Below, in pieces: positions 34,788 to 43,914 of a stretch of 64,000 nt of DNA. A model generated the notes under the pieces. The model saw nothing but the letters and a program-made list of their open reading frames with translations, was not told where the DNA came from and made no database searches. The position numbers were made by a program, and so were the translations under genes. Source of the DNA: Candidatus Hydrogenedentota bacterium (GTDB lineage Bacteria; Hydrogenedentota; Hydrogenedentia; Hydrogenedentales; SLHB01); the NCBI GenBank assembly GCA_019695095.1, contig JAIBAQ010000009.1, positions 1 through 64,000 on the forward strand, given 5' to 3'. Position 1 is the first letter of the stretch; every line of letters starts with the position of its first letter.

Positions 34788-34817
34788 GGGACCCATGGGA
34801 CCTATGGGTCCTATGGG
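34788..34817. repeat. 9-base tandem repeat, locus 1
   Basis: Three consecutive 9-base units (GGGACCCAT, GGGACCTAT, GGGTCCTAT) and a partial fourth, starting 67 bases upstream of the isomerase gene. Related units occur at 63332-63381 upstream of another Tat-enzyme gene. Confidence 0.7.
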
Positions 34818-34940
34818 GCGCGGTTCTTGACATAGACATGGGTGTAGTGCCACGCTTCAGTACGTTGGGGGCAGTTTGGGGCTGGCTGATTTCAGCCGGG
34901 GCGTGTGTTTGGTTGCACATTTGTCGCGGAGAACGCCGTT

Positions 34941-35786
34941 GTGACGCATGGTTCAATGGAACGTTCCGATCGCTTGCGCGCGCTGCTCGCGGACCACACG
35001 GTAGCCATGCCCGGCGCGATCAACGCGCTGAGCGCGCGCCTGATCGAGCAAGAAGGGTTCGAGGCGATTTACCTATCCGGGGCGGTGTTGGCCAACAGTG
35101 TGGGCGGCGTGCCGGATGTCGGGTTGATGACCCTTTCGGAGTCGGTGGCGCATTGCGCGGCCATCGCGAATTCGACAAGTCTGCCGATCATTGCCGACGC
35201 GGACACGGGGTATGGCGGGCCCGAAAACGCCGCGCGCACGGTGCGTTTGCTGGAGGCGGCGGGCGTCAGCGGGATTCATCTGGAGGACCAGAATTTTCCA
35301 AAGCGTTGCGGCCACCTCGATGGCAAGTCTCTTGTGTCGATGGAGGAATTCTGTGAGAAGATTGCCGCGGCAGCAGAAGCCAAGACAAGCGACGACTTCC
35401 TGCTGTTGGCACGCACGGATGCGCGCGGGGTGACAAGTTACGACGACGCGGTGAAGCGCGCACACGCCTATCTGGAGGCGGGGGCCGATGGCATTTTTCC
35501 CGAGGCGCTGCAGGGCGCGGAGGAGTTTGCGCGGTTCGCGCAGGACGTCGACACCATTTTGCTGGCGAACATGACGGAGTTTGGAAAGACGCCGTACCTC
35601 AGTGTGGATGAATTCTCGGAAATGGGGTATAACATCGTGATCTTCCCGGTGACCTTGCAGCGGATTGCTATGAAGGCTATGCAATCGGCGCTACAGGAGT
35701 TGAGGGAAGTGGGTACGCAGCGCGACATGCTGGATCTGATGCAGACACGGCAAGAGCTGTACGAGTTGCTCGACTACGACGTGTAA
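34941..35786 (+). CDS. prpB: Methylisocitrate lyase
   Basis: About 281 residues of the isocitrate lyase/PEP mutase superfamily. Cleaves 2-methylisocitrate to pyruvate and succinate. YLSGAVLANSVGGVPDVG, the Asp-rich metal site ADADTGYGGPEN, GIHLEDQNFPKRCGH with the catalytic Cys of K-R-C-G-H, and LLARTDARG support it. GTG 34941 has a GGAG nine bases upstream; ATG 34956 is an alternative. The prpC gene follows on the same strand after 94 bases, so the two encode a propionate (methylcitrate) route. Confidence 0.9.
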   Translation: MTHGSMERSDRLRALLADHTVAMPGAINALSARLIEQEGFEAIYLSGAVLANSVGGVPDVGLMTLSESVAHCAAIANSTSLPIIADADTGYGGPENAARTVRLLEAAGVSGIHLEDQNFPKRCGHLDGKSLVSMEEFCEKIAAAAEAKTSDDFLLLARTDARGVTSYDDAVKRAHAYLEAGADGIFPEALQGAEEFARFAQDVDTILLANMTEFGKTPYLSVDEFSEMGYNIVIFPVTLQRIAMKAMQSALQELREVGTQRDMLDLMQTRQELYELLDYDV

Positions 35787-35880
35787 TCGCAAGCCGCGGT
35801 TCGTGCGCCGCGGATACGATAGTTGGCCCGGAGCAAGGCTGGGCGCCTGGTGCAAATCGCAATTCAAGGAGGGTGGGTTC

Positions 35881-37002
35881 ATGTCCCAGGAGAATTTCAA
35901 GCCTGGACTGGAAGGAGTCATTGCGGGCGATACGGAAGTGGCGTGCGTCGATCAGGGTGTGCTTCTGTATCGCGGATATGCCATCGAGGACTTGGCTGAA
36001 CACGCCACGTTCGAAGAAGTGGCGCATTTGCTGCTGTACGGGGAATTGCCGGATCAGATTCAACTTGACGTGTTGAAAGCCGTTGTGGAGGAAGCGCATA
36101 CGCTTTCGAAACCGGTTGTCGATGCGCTTCGGCTGATTCCACACGATGTGCCGATGATGGATGTGCTGCGCTCCATGGTGTCGTTTGCAGGGCATTACGA
36201 CCCCGTCAAGGGAGACAGCACGCCCGCGATGTATCAACGGGCCCTGTGGTTGATTGGGCAGACGGCGGCCATCATCTCGGCGCGGTACCGTTTGATCAAC
36301 GGTAAGGAACCCATCGAGACGATGTGCGGCCTGTCGCACGCGGCACAAATCCTGTACCAGGCTCATGGTGTCGTGCCCGATGCGTTATCGGCGCACTTGC
36401 TTGACTTGACGCTTGTGCTCTACGCCGAACACGAATTTAACGCGAGCACGTTCACGTGCCGAGTGATTTGTTCGACGATGTCAGACATGGTTTCCGGTGT
36501 TACGGGGGCCATAGGCGCGCTTAAGGGGCCGCTTCACGGCGGGGCCAACGAAGCGGCGATGGAGATGCTGAAGCAATTCAAGACCGCGGATGAAGCGAAG
36601 GCTTGGATCGCGAATGCGCTGGCCACCAAGCAGAAAGTGATGGGATTCGGCCATCGCGTCTACAAACACGGCGACCACCGGGCGCGCATTCTGGAGCGCG
36701 AACTGCGCAAACTTGCGGAGAGCAAGGGCGAACAACGCTGGATGGACATCTATGATGCCATCAAGGATCCGATGGTGAATGAGAAGAACATCATGCCGAA
36801 TGTGGACTACCCGTGCGGACTGACCTATTTCCTTCTGGGACTTCCGCTCGATTTGTATACGCCGCTATTTGTCGCGTCGCGGGTTACGGGTTGGTGCGCC
36901 CACTTTATTGAACAGGCCATGAATAACCGCATTTACCGGCCGTTGAGCCGATATACGGGTCCTGCTTTGCGTCCGGTGAAGCCGCTTGCAGAGCGCGGCT
37001 AG
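35881..37002 (+). CDS. prpC: 2-methylcitrate synthase / citrate synthase
   Basis: 373 residues. Condenses propionyl-CoA (or acetyl-CoA) with oxaloacetate. Catalytic residues are visible as His in LYAEHEFNAST, His in MGFGHRVYKHGDHR and Asp in PNVDYPCGLTYF. GGANEAAMEMLKQF and RPVKPLAERG are typical of the short type II-like/methylcitrate group. ATG 35881 has AAGGAGG. Pairing with prpB favours methylcitrate synthase, but PrpD/AcnD is not in the window. A strong terminator follows. Confidence 0.9.
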   Translation: MSQENFKPGLEGVIAGDTEVACVDQGVLLYRGYAIEDLAEHATFEEVAHLLLYGELPDQIQLDVLKAVVEEAHTLSKPVVDALRLIPHDVPMMDVLRSMVSFAGHYDPVKGDSTPAMYQRALWLIGQTAAIISARYRLINGKEPIETMCGLSHAAQILYQAHGVVPDALSAHLLDLTLVLYAEHEFNASTFTCRVICSTMSDMVSGVTGAIGALKGPLHGGANEAAMEMLKQFKTADEAKAWIANALATKQKVMGFGHRVYKHGDHRARILERELRKLAESKGEQRWMDIYDAIKDPMVNEKNIMPNVDYPCGLTYFLLGLPLDLYTPLFVASRVTGWCAHFIEQAMNNRIYRPLSRYTGPALRPVKPLAERG

Positions 37003-37038
37003 CCCCGGCTTTCTCGAGACTTCGTAAAACAAGACAAA

Positions 37039-37075
37039 GGCGCCCGGCAGGTAAGTCTCCGGGCGCCTTCTTAGA
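37039..37075. terminator. Bidirectional terminator between prpC and cupin
   Basis: Perfect 9-pair stem GGCGCCCGG (37039-37047) / CCGGGCGCC (37059-37067) with an 11-base loop, followed by TTCTT on the plus strand and by TTTGTCTTGTTTT on the minus strand. Serves both convergent genes. Confidence 0.8.
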
Positions 37076-37453
37076 TTAGATGGAAGCGCTTGGTTCCAGG
37101 GAAGCGCTGTCAGCGAAATGGGTGTCGGCAACATCGTAGGCCGGCGATGCGATAATCAGCGATTCCAGTTCGCCTTGGGCGTAATGCCTGGCTCCAGGCT
37201 TAATCCAAACGCAATCGCCCGCCTCGACTTGTACGGGTTCTCCGTCGATGAACAGAATGCCCGAGCCGTGCAATACGTAATAATACTCGTGCGTGTGTTC
37301 GTGCCAGTGCTCACGGGCGTCGTGAATACTAAGATGAGTGACGCTTACGGGGACGCCGTCGTCTTTCTTGAACAAGCGCCTTCGGAAGCCGCACGTACTC
37401 CGCTCGGACGGGACCGAGTCCGCTGTCCTCATCTCGTAGCGTGGCGTTCCCAT
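37076..37453 (-). CDS. Cupin-domain protein
   Basis: 125 residues, single small cupin barrel. Metal-ligand motif 1 is HWHEHTHEYYYVLHGSG with a Glu in the expected spacing; motif 2 is WIKPGARHYAQG. GEPVQVEAGDCVWI lies between. Cytoplasmic (no signal). Such monodomain cupins can be sugar isomerases, dioxygenases or binding proteins; function not assignable. It ends directly at the shared terminator. Confidence 0.85.
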   Translation of the reverse strand: MGTPRYEMRTADSVPSERSTCGFRRRLFKKDDGVPVSVTHLSIHDAREHWHEHTHEYYYVLHGSGILFIDGEPVQVEAGDCVWIKPGARHYAQGELESLIIASPAYDVADTHFADSASLEPSASI

Positions 37454-37472
37454 GCCTATTTGGTGCTTGCGC

Positions 37473-40400
37473 CTAGTTTCCGTGCAAGATCGAGTTCACG
37501 GTAGTTTGCAGATCCGATGCGTCGGTATTGCCGTCACCGTTTGCGTCTGGGTTAATCCGCGGATCTATCGTCCCGAGCACCGCAGCAACAACCGCCTGCA
37601 GATCCACGGAGTTGATCTTGCCGTCCTTGTTGGCATCCGATTTTGCAGCCTCTCCGATGGTAACCATCGGCGATTGGTACGCAATGCCGCGCAGGTATTC
37701 GTAACCCGTCACGGTGTAGCCTACGGGAATTGTCGTGGGCAAGACGGTGAAGTACCAGAGTTCACCCGGTTTCGTTGCGGTATTCGGCACGGTCAGTTGG
37801 TTGTTGAACGCGGGTATGTGGGCGTTGTTCTTGTACCAAAGGATCGTGCTTGGTCCTTCAGGCTGAGTCGGGTGCACATAATCATAGCTGCCGTACAGGT
37901 TATCGCCGTCGGCGGGTTCCGTGGGCAGCAACGTCAGATTCTCCGCAATCGGCGCCACGTCGTCTTCGGTGAGGTAGATGTAGACAATTTGACTGGCGAT
38001 AGTTGCGCCAACGGTTGCGGTAAATACGACTTCATGAACTTCGGCGGAAGCGCCGTCGGTATCCCAAATGAAAGCGCCCGTAGTGGTGTTGAAGGAGGCG
38101 CCGCCGGGAGTTCCATTCGCCCCATAGGTGGGCGTGCCCCCAATGCTAGAAGTGGCGTGAACCGTGAATTGGACCGTATCTCCGACACTCGCATATTGAA
38201 TGGGAATTGGGTCGATCTGAACGGCAATGGGTTGAGTCAACTCCGAGAGATTCGAGGCCACTTCCTCGGGTTTCTTAACGTTGTCAACGAGGTCTTTGGC
38301 GAGCAACGGGAGGCCCCGGCCATCGGATATGCCGACGATGGCGTTCTTGACGGTTAGCGCCCCATATGTCATTCGAATATGCCCGCTATAGAAGAGTTCA
38401 CACTGCACGGTGTTGCCGTAGTTCTGCCCGGGAATCGTTGTGCCAGTTCCAGTAAAAGCGGGAACGTTTTCAAACGTGACAACCATTCGGTCGTCCAGGA
38501 AGCGGCCCCAGACTTGTCCTCCCGCAGTCGGGTTCAGATCAGAGAACAGGAACGAGATTCGAGGCCACTCGAAGTGCTTTTCGTAGGTTGTGGGATAGTT
38601 CGGGTCGCTGAAGATGGCGTAACGATCCACGATTGCCGTAATGCACCCATTGGCGCTGACGGTCAGCTCCGTCAGCAGGTTCCCGAAGAACGGGAAAGGT
38701 GCGTCGGGTGAGAAGGAGACGGATCCGTCATCCGTCAACGGCAGGTTGAAGATGTTCTCTTTCGCGATAGGCAGGGTCGCGGCGTCTGTGATGGTGGCTT
38801 CGTACGTCGGGTAGTTGAAGTAGTCCTCCGGGCGAAAGGATGCATACCCCTGCAGAAGACTGCCCGTGGGTGCGATAAGAATCTGACGATAGGAAAGATC
38901 GGTCCCGTTGGTGTAGTTTTCGCTGAGGTAATCGATGTCTTGCCCGACATATACCCGTGCGTAGAGCGGTTCGTTTTCCGGGTCTGAACCTGTCAGCGGA
39001 AAGATCCCATAAAACAGTTGAGTGCCGGATGCGAAATTCCCGTCTACGTACTTGGTCTGGCCTAACACGAGGTCGGTTACGACCGTGCCGTCTGCGTCAT
39101 GATTTGGGAAATGAAGTGTATTCCTGACGACCCTTACGCCTGTGAAGTCGCCGAAATCCGGGTTTTCCCACGTCAGCACAACCTTGTTGGATCGCTCACT
39201 GGAGCCTTGAGCGCGGAGATTCCGAAGGTAACCTTCGGGGATCAGGATCTCCGTTGCAAACAATGCTCGCTTGACATTCTGTGCGTCCAGAGCGAGATTC
39301 TCCGCGGCTTGCAGCAAAGCTAGACCGAATTCGGGGTAGTCAGACGATTCGTTCAAGAGATTGGTCTGAACTTCGTAAACCAAATCCGATGCCGCGTCGA
39401 TACCTAACCCCGTGACCGAAAAGCCATTGAAATCATCACCATCGGTTAGCAGATAGCAGAGCTTGTTGCCCACGCCGCTATTGTGATGGACTCCCCCGTT
39501 ATCATCTACGCCGTAGAACCAGCCACTGCCCAAGTACCTGTCGGGCATCCGGTAAGAGTCTCCGTCCAGAAAGTTCGCGACCACGGGAGGATTCTTCATA
39601 GATCGAATTGCCCCACCGTAATAACCGGAACCGAACGGAATGTCTTCTCCCATCCACCATTTGGCGGCAGGGGTGTCATCGCCATAGATGTCTGTTGCAG
39701 TGTTCGACTGATCGACCCATTCCCCCCACATGTCGGAAATGGACTCGTTAATCGCGCCGGACTCATTTGCGTATATAAGGTCAGACGTATAGTCCGTGAC
39801 GCCGTGCGTGAGTTCATGCGCGACAACGTCATCTACAACGAAGTCCTTGCCAAAGATCATCGCTTTTGCCGAACTGCTCCAGCCGGCATTCCGATAGGGG
39901 CAATAATAGATCGAAGGACAATAGCGAACGGTCGCAACCATGGTCATGCCTGCGTCGTCGATGCTGTCACGTCCATTTATGGCCTGGTAAAAATCATAGG
40001 TGTCGCCGTAGTAGTCGTATGCTAAATCCACATCCGCAATGCCTGTGGCCGACTGGCTTTCCTGGCGGGCGAGCGTGCCGGAAGAAGTGCTGTGGGCGTC
40101 GTAAATGCGCCGAAACTTGGCATTGTGAATCAACGACCATTTGAACGCGACCAACCCGCTATGTGCGTCGACAAGCACACGTTCGCTCACTCCGATGGGA
40201 GTGCTGTCGACAACCACAGACCACACCAAGCGCACGGGCCCGAGATTGCCAATTATGGTTGGGGCGTAGATCATCAGTTCCGGAGTCGAGGTGGTGTATT
40301 GGAATTCCGGATTCTCCAATTTCAGGACGGCAATCGCCGCTTGGGATGCCGCATTCGCGGTAATCGTCGGAGTGGTCGATAAAGAGCCCGAATAAAGGCT

Positions 40401-40871
40401 CGGGGCTTCGCGCATGATATCGCTGTTGACACAGACGACATCTTTCGCCGCGTTCAACTGCACGATTGCGCTGGCTCCCAGTACCTTGATGCCCTTGAAG
40501 GTCTGTCCCACGCGCACGTAGGTACGCCCGTCTTTTGATGTGATGCGGGTGGTGGTGAGGCCAACGTTAGGGTTGAGAACTCCAAATGCCTTGGCGTTTT
40601 CGTTGATAAACGCTTTGGCGACGGCGTCAGCCGATCCGGCATTCTTTGCGGCGACCGATGGGGCAAAGGAAGCGCCGGACGGGGCTCCCATAAAGCGGAG
40701 GTAGCCTTCCGCGGAGTATAGAGTCGTCGCCGATTCAATATTCGCTCCGCCCTGGAGGGTCTTCAGGGCCTTCATGGCGTCGGGAGGGATTGGCTGCTGA
40801 GCGGCAGCAGTCCCAGCGACAACAATGAATACCCCAAGAACGATTACAAGAAGCGCCAATCGGGCTCGCAT
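37473..40871 (-). CDS. Secreted thermolysin-like (M4) metalloprotease with C-terminal dockerin-type repeats
   Basis: 1132 residues. Signal peptide (ARLALLVIVLGVFIVVAGTAAAQ), a thermolysin propeptide (FTP/PepSY) region up to about residue 240, then the M4 catalytic domain with HELTH at about 352-356 and the zinc-ligand Glu in GAINESISD (about 375). VHHNSGVGNKLCYLLTDG is the C-terminal active-site His region of M4 proteases. Later come an MAM/Ig-like part with a He_PIG-like motif (ATFNTTTGAFIWDTDG-type) and at the end two Ca loops DANKDGKINSVDLQ and DANGDGNTDASDLQ, as in dockerin type I. It is a secreted protease possibly attached to a cohesin or surface scaffold. ATG 40871 has GGAGATCCC. Confidence 0.9.
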   Translation of the reverse strand: MRARLALLVIVLGVFIVVAGTAAAQQPIPPDAMKALKTLQGGANIESATTLYSAEGYLRFMGAPSGASFAPSVAAKNAGSADAVAKAFINENAKAFGVLNPNVGLTTTRITSKDGRTYVRVGQTFKGIKVLGASAIVQLNAAKDVVCVNSDIMREAPSLYSGSLSTTPTITANAASQAAIAVLKLENPEFQYTTSTPELMIYAPTIIGNLGPVRLVWSVVVDSTPIGVSERVLVDAHSGLVAFKWSLIHNAKFRRIYDAHSTSSGTLARQESQSATGIADVDLAYDYYGDTYDFYQAINGRDSIDDAGMTMVATVRYCPSIYYCPYRNAGWSSSAKAMIFGKDFVVDDVVAHELTHGVTDYTSDLIYANESGAINESISDMWGEWVDQSNTATDIYGDDTPAAKWWMGEDIPFGSGYYGGAIRSMKNPPVVANFLDGDSYRMPDRYLGSGWFYGVDDNGGVHHNSGVGNKLCYLLTDGDDFNGFSVTGLGIDAASDLVYEVQTNLLNESSDYPEFGLALLQAAENLALDAQNVKRALFATEILIPEGYLRNLRAQGSSERSNKVVLTWENPDFGDFTGVRVVRNTLHFPNHDADGTVVTDLVLGQTKYVDGNFASGTQLFYGIFPLTGSDPENEPLYARVYVGQDIDYLSENYTNGTDLSYRQILIAPTGSLLQGYASFRPEDYFNYPTYEATITDAATLPIAKENIFNLPLTDDGSVSFSPDAPFPFFGNLLTELTVSANGCITAIVDRYAIFSDPNYPTTYEKHFEWPRISFLFSDLNPTAGGQVWGRFLDDRMVVTFENVPAFTGTGTTIPGQNYGNTVQCELFYSGHIRMTYGALTVKNAIVGISDGRGLPLLAKDLVDNVKKPEEVASNLSELTQPIAVQIDPIPIQYASVGDTVQFTVHATSSIGGTPTYGANGTPGGASFNTTTGAFIWDTDGASAEVHEVVFTATVGATIASQIVYIYLTEDDVAPIAENLTLLPTEPADGDNLYGSYDYVHPTQPEGPSTILWYKNNAHIPAFNNQLTVPNTATKPGELWYFTVLPTTIPVGYTVTGYEYLRGIAYQSPMVTIGEAAKSDANKDGKINSVDLQAVVAAVLGTIDPRINPDANGDGNTDASDLQTTVNSILHGN

Positions 40872-41197
40872 GGGATCTCCCTCCATCCTGCCAAGAGCGC
40901 GCGCGTAGGATGAAATCACCCTTGCCTCAACTCAACACTTGCGCACCTGTCCGGCAGGCTGTCCCCTGATTCGGATGCACTTTTAAGTAACTATCGGGAT
41001 AGGCTTTACGTCACCCATACCCGTTTGAGAGAACCACAACGCCAGAATTCAAGAGTATCGTCAGAACCACCATATCGGTTCACCATTTCAGAGTACTCAG
41101 GGAGTGAGGAGCTTGTCAAGGAAAATTGCGTCTAGGCATATGATTAAATTGCGTTTTATGAAAAAACAATTCCAAACTGCCAGAGGTCTTCTTATAG
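40872..41197. other. AT-richer intergenic region
   Basis: 326 bases between two minus-strand genes. A TTGACA at 41119-41114 on the minus strand with a weak TACTCT 18 bases on may be the protease promoter. A 23-codon frame at 41140 lacks support. Nothing else recognised. Confidence 0.4.
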
Positions 41198-42688
41198 CTA
41201 TCTTCGGCTAACGATCACGCGAAACAGATTGCGCAAGTTACACAACCCCGTTGCTTCTAGGAATGACACGCCAAGTATCATAGAGATCACGCATGCGCCT
41301 AATGAAGTTGCGAGGGGCGCAGATTCGAATGCCGACGTTTGCCGCAGAGCAAGGCAGCCAGCGCCTAACGCAAGCGCGAGCAGACCGGATGCACAGGCGG
41401 CTCGGATGGGAATTCTGGGGGTAAGGAGTCGCCACACCGACCGTGTAGTCCAAGCGGCGGCGAGGCCGTGGGACAGGACCGTGGAGAGTGCGGCCCCGGC
41501 GATTCCCATACTCCAGATGAGTGGGATGGCCAGCAGCGTGTTGGTGAGGAGGGCCGCGACGATGGCCCAGCACGCGTCGCGCGCGGCCTCGACTCCGGCA
41601 AGGACATGCAGGTTCAGGAAGGTAACGAAGAAGAACAAGCTGCCAATGGCAAGAATGTTGAAGGCAAGCGGGGCTTGAAGCACGTCACCTCTAAAAAGCA
41701 CCGTCATGAACACGTCGGAGAAGCAGGCGAGGAATACACCCATTGGCAGCATGAGCGCAACGGCGGCTTCGTACATGCGGGAAAGGCCATCGGCCAGTAA
41801 ATCGCGCTCGTTGCGGAGCCAGAGTGTGCGTACCATCGGGAGAAATGGCTGCGCGCCCGCCATCATGAGCGTGTACAAGATAGTCACGGTGGGCACGGCG
41901 ACCTGGTAGGCGGCGACTCCGCGGAAGTCGTGGGTGATTAGTGTGAGCATGAGGGTATCGATGTTGGCAAAGAGGACCACGCCACCAAAGGCGATGCTCA
42001 AATATTTCCCGTGGCTGAAGGATTCCCGCAGAAGGTCGGGCCGCCATGTGGACGGTGCGCGCAGCAATGGACGGTATGAAGCGAGAATTGCCGCGAATTG
42101 GAGCGCAATTGCCGCGACTGCACCGAGCACATAAGCCGGGGCAACGGCGGCGAGGCCCGCCCCCCAGTTCAGAAAGACCACCACCGTTCCTACGCAGACA
42201 ACGGAGCGAATCAAGTCAGCCGCGTTGCGCCATGCGATGAACTGCAGCCCCAGAAGGGTTTGCTGCCCGACCTTGAAGAGGATAACGATACATGCGTGCA
42301 GGGCGAGGATGCGAAGGGTGAATACTCCCGCGGTGTTTTCCAAGGCCCACTGGGCGATGGGGCCCGCAAACACCCACACTTGTGCGGCGAGCGCGATGGC
42401 GACCAGACCTTGCGGGACGAGTGACCCCAGGAGCAGGGCCTTCATGGAGCGGTAGTCGCGAGCCTCGCGGAATTGCGTCACGTTGGGCGTGAGACCTGGA
42501 TCGAAGCCGAAGGAAAAGAGCGGCTGAAGAATGGAGAAGAACGAGAAGGCCGCGTAGAAGAGTCCGAATTCCTCGTGGGAAAGCCTTCCATAGAGCACGA
42601 CGCGCAGTACATAGAACAAGATTCCGCAGAGTACCGCCGCGGCCACGGACGAAACGGTGTGGTAGAGGTATTGGCGCGCGTAACTCAT
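41198..42688 (-). CDS. Polysaccharide/oligosaccharide flippase (MOP superfamily)
   Basis: 496-residue integral membrane protein with about 12-14 hydrophobic helices. It resembles Wzx/PST-type lipid-linked oligosaccharide flippases (GRLSHEEFGLFYAAFSFFSIL and GGVVLFANIDTLMLTLI are typical). Translocates undecaprenyl-linked sugars across the inner membrane. Its ATG 42688 overlaps the stop of the upstream glycosyltransferase (ATGA), so the two are translationally coupled and probably serve the same glycan. Confidence 0.85.
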   Translation of the reverse strand: MSYARQYLYHTVSSVAAAVLCGILFYVLRVVLYGRLSHEEFGLFYAAFSFFSILQPLFSFGFDPGLTPNVTQFREARDYRSMKALLLGSLVPQGLVAIALAAQVWVFAGPIAQWALENTAGVFTLRILALHACIVILFKVGQQTLLGLQFIAWRNAADLIRSVVCVGTVVVFLNWGAGLAAVAPAYVLGAVAAIALQFAAILASYRPLLRAPSTWRPDLLRESFSHGKYLSIAFGGVVLFANIDTLMLTLITHDFRGVAAYQVAVPTVTILYTLMMAGAQPFLPMVRTLWLRNERDLLADGLSRMYEAAVALMLPMGVFLACFSDVFMTVLFRGDVLQAPLAFNILAIGSLFFFVTFLNLHVLAGVEAARDACWAIVAALLTNTLLAIPLIWSMGIAGAALSTVLSHGLAAAWTTRSVWRLLTPRIPIRAACASGLLALALGAGCLALRQTSAFESAPLATSLGACVISMILGVSFLEATGLCNLRNLFRVIVSRR

Positions 42689-43851
42689 GAGGCGTGCGAG
42701 TCCAGCGCACACTTCAATGCGGCCACGAACGCGTCGGCGGTTCGGGCAACGGTGAACGGCGCGATAGCGTCGCGCGCGGCCCAGGTCATGGCCTCACGAT
42801 CGGTGGTGTCGTCGAAAAACCGCAGCATGGCGTTACAGAGGGCCCGCGGATTACGCGAGGGCACGACGTATCCGTTGACGCCGTCCTGGAGCAAGTCGGG
42901 CGCCGCGCCGCAGACATCCGTAGCGAGCACGGGAAGGCCGCACGCGAGCGCCTCGTTGATGACGAGGCCCCAGATCTCGCTGCGTGATGGCAAGACGAGC
43001 AAGTCTGCGATGGCGTAGTACCGTGCCAGTTCCTCACGAGCAACGAATCCTTCGAAGCGCACCCTGTCGGTGATGCCGTGAGTGGCGCAGAACTCGCGGT
43101 ATCCAGCTTCGCCGTTTCCGCTACCGACCAACAGCAACGTCGCATCCGAATGTTGCTTCGAAAATAGGGCGAAGGCATCAAGCAATTCCGGGACGCCTTT
43201 CAAGTCCAGGAGATTGCCCGCATATAGGATAAGGTGGCGGGTCGTAATCTCCAGGCGCGCGCGCGTTTCCGCACGAGGGACGGCTGCTGCGCGTTTTGCG
43301 AATTCGTCTATTTCGACGGTATTGTAGGCGAGCATGGTGCGTTCGGGAGCCGCGCCGAGCGAAACGAGGTATTCCTTAGCCCGGGTGCCGTATGCAAGCC
43401 ATGCCGTGGCGCTCTTCACGAGCCAGCGCACGATCGGCAACGTGGCGCGACGGAGGCGTGTATCTTCGGCGGCGGTGCTGCCGCTCCATAGGATGAACGG
43501 GACATGGGTAAGGCGCGCGTGAAGCGCGGTGTAGAAGGCCGCGGGCGTATCCCACGCGCAGAAGATAATGGCGTCATACCGGTTTCGAATAAGATCGAAG
43601 GGGAGCGTGGGATTGAGCAGGATGACGTTGTATCGGCTGCCGAGTGGGATTAGGAAATGCGGCACTCTACGCAGGCGGAAACCCGCCTCTGGGGCGTCGG
43701 CGGGCCAGTCGCGCACCGCGCGAATATCTCCAAGAATCCACACGTCGAGGTCCATCCGCGTCGCGAGTTCCCGAAAAAGGGGAATCCGAAACGGAGACAG
43801 GAAGTTGTGGATTAGCAGTACGCGAGGCTTTGTGTCGTTAGGCTCTCCCAT
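42685..43851 (-). CDS. GT4-type glycosyltransferase
   Basis: 388 residues of GT-B fold, family 4-like. N-terminal PRVLLIHNFLSPFRIPLFRE is the acceptor-side Rossmann start; the C-terminal donor site contains ILYAGNLLDLKGVPELLDAF, LLVGSGNGEAGYR and the E-x7-E motif SEIWGLVINEALACGLPVLATDV. No signal peptide; acts at the cytoplasmic face, making the substrate for the coupled flippase. Confidence 0.9.
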   Translation of the reverse strand: MGEPNDTKPRVLLIHNFLSPFRIPLFRELATRMDLDVWILGDIRAVRDWPADAPEAGFRLRRVPHFLIPLGSRYNVILLNPTLPFDLIRNRYDAIIFCAWDTPAAFYTALHARLTHVPFILWSGSTAAEDTRLRRATLPIVRWLVKSATAWLAYGTRAKEYLVSLGAAPERTMLAYNTVEIDEFAKRAAAVPRAETRARLEITTRHLILYAGNLLDLKGVPELLDAFALFSKQHSDATLLLVGSGNGEAGYREFCATHGITDRVRFEGFVAREELARYYAIADLLVLPSRSEIWGLVINEALACGLPVLATDVCGAAPDLLQDGVNGYVVPSRNPRALCNAMLRFFDDTTDREAMTWAARDAIAPFTVARTADAFVAALKCALDSHAS

Positions 43852-43914
43852 ACGTGCGAATGGTAGGTCCGGCTGACACTGAATTCAACGCTTTACACTT
43901 GACCGCACCGGACT

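Noticed and set aside
41140-41211. 23-codon frame (MIKLRF start) between protease and flippase
   Set aside because: Only a weak TAGG upstream, overlaps the flippase stop, and has no paralogue to support it, unlike the micropeptides at 58.8-59.0 kb.
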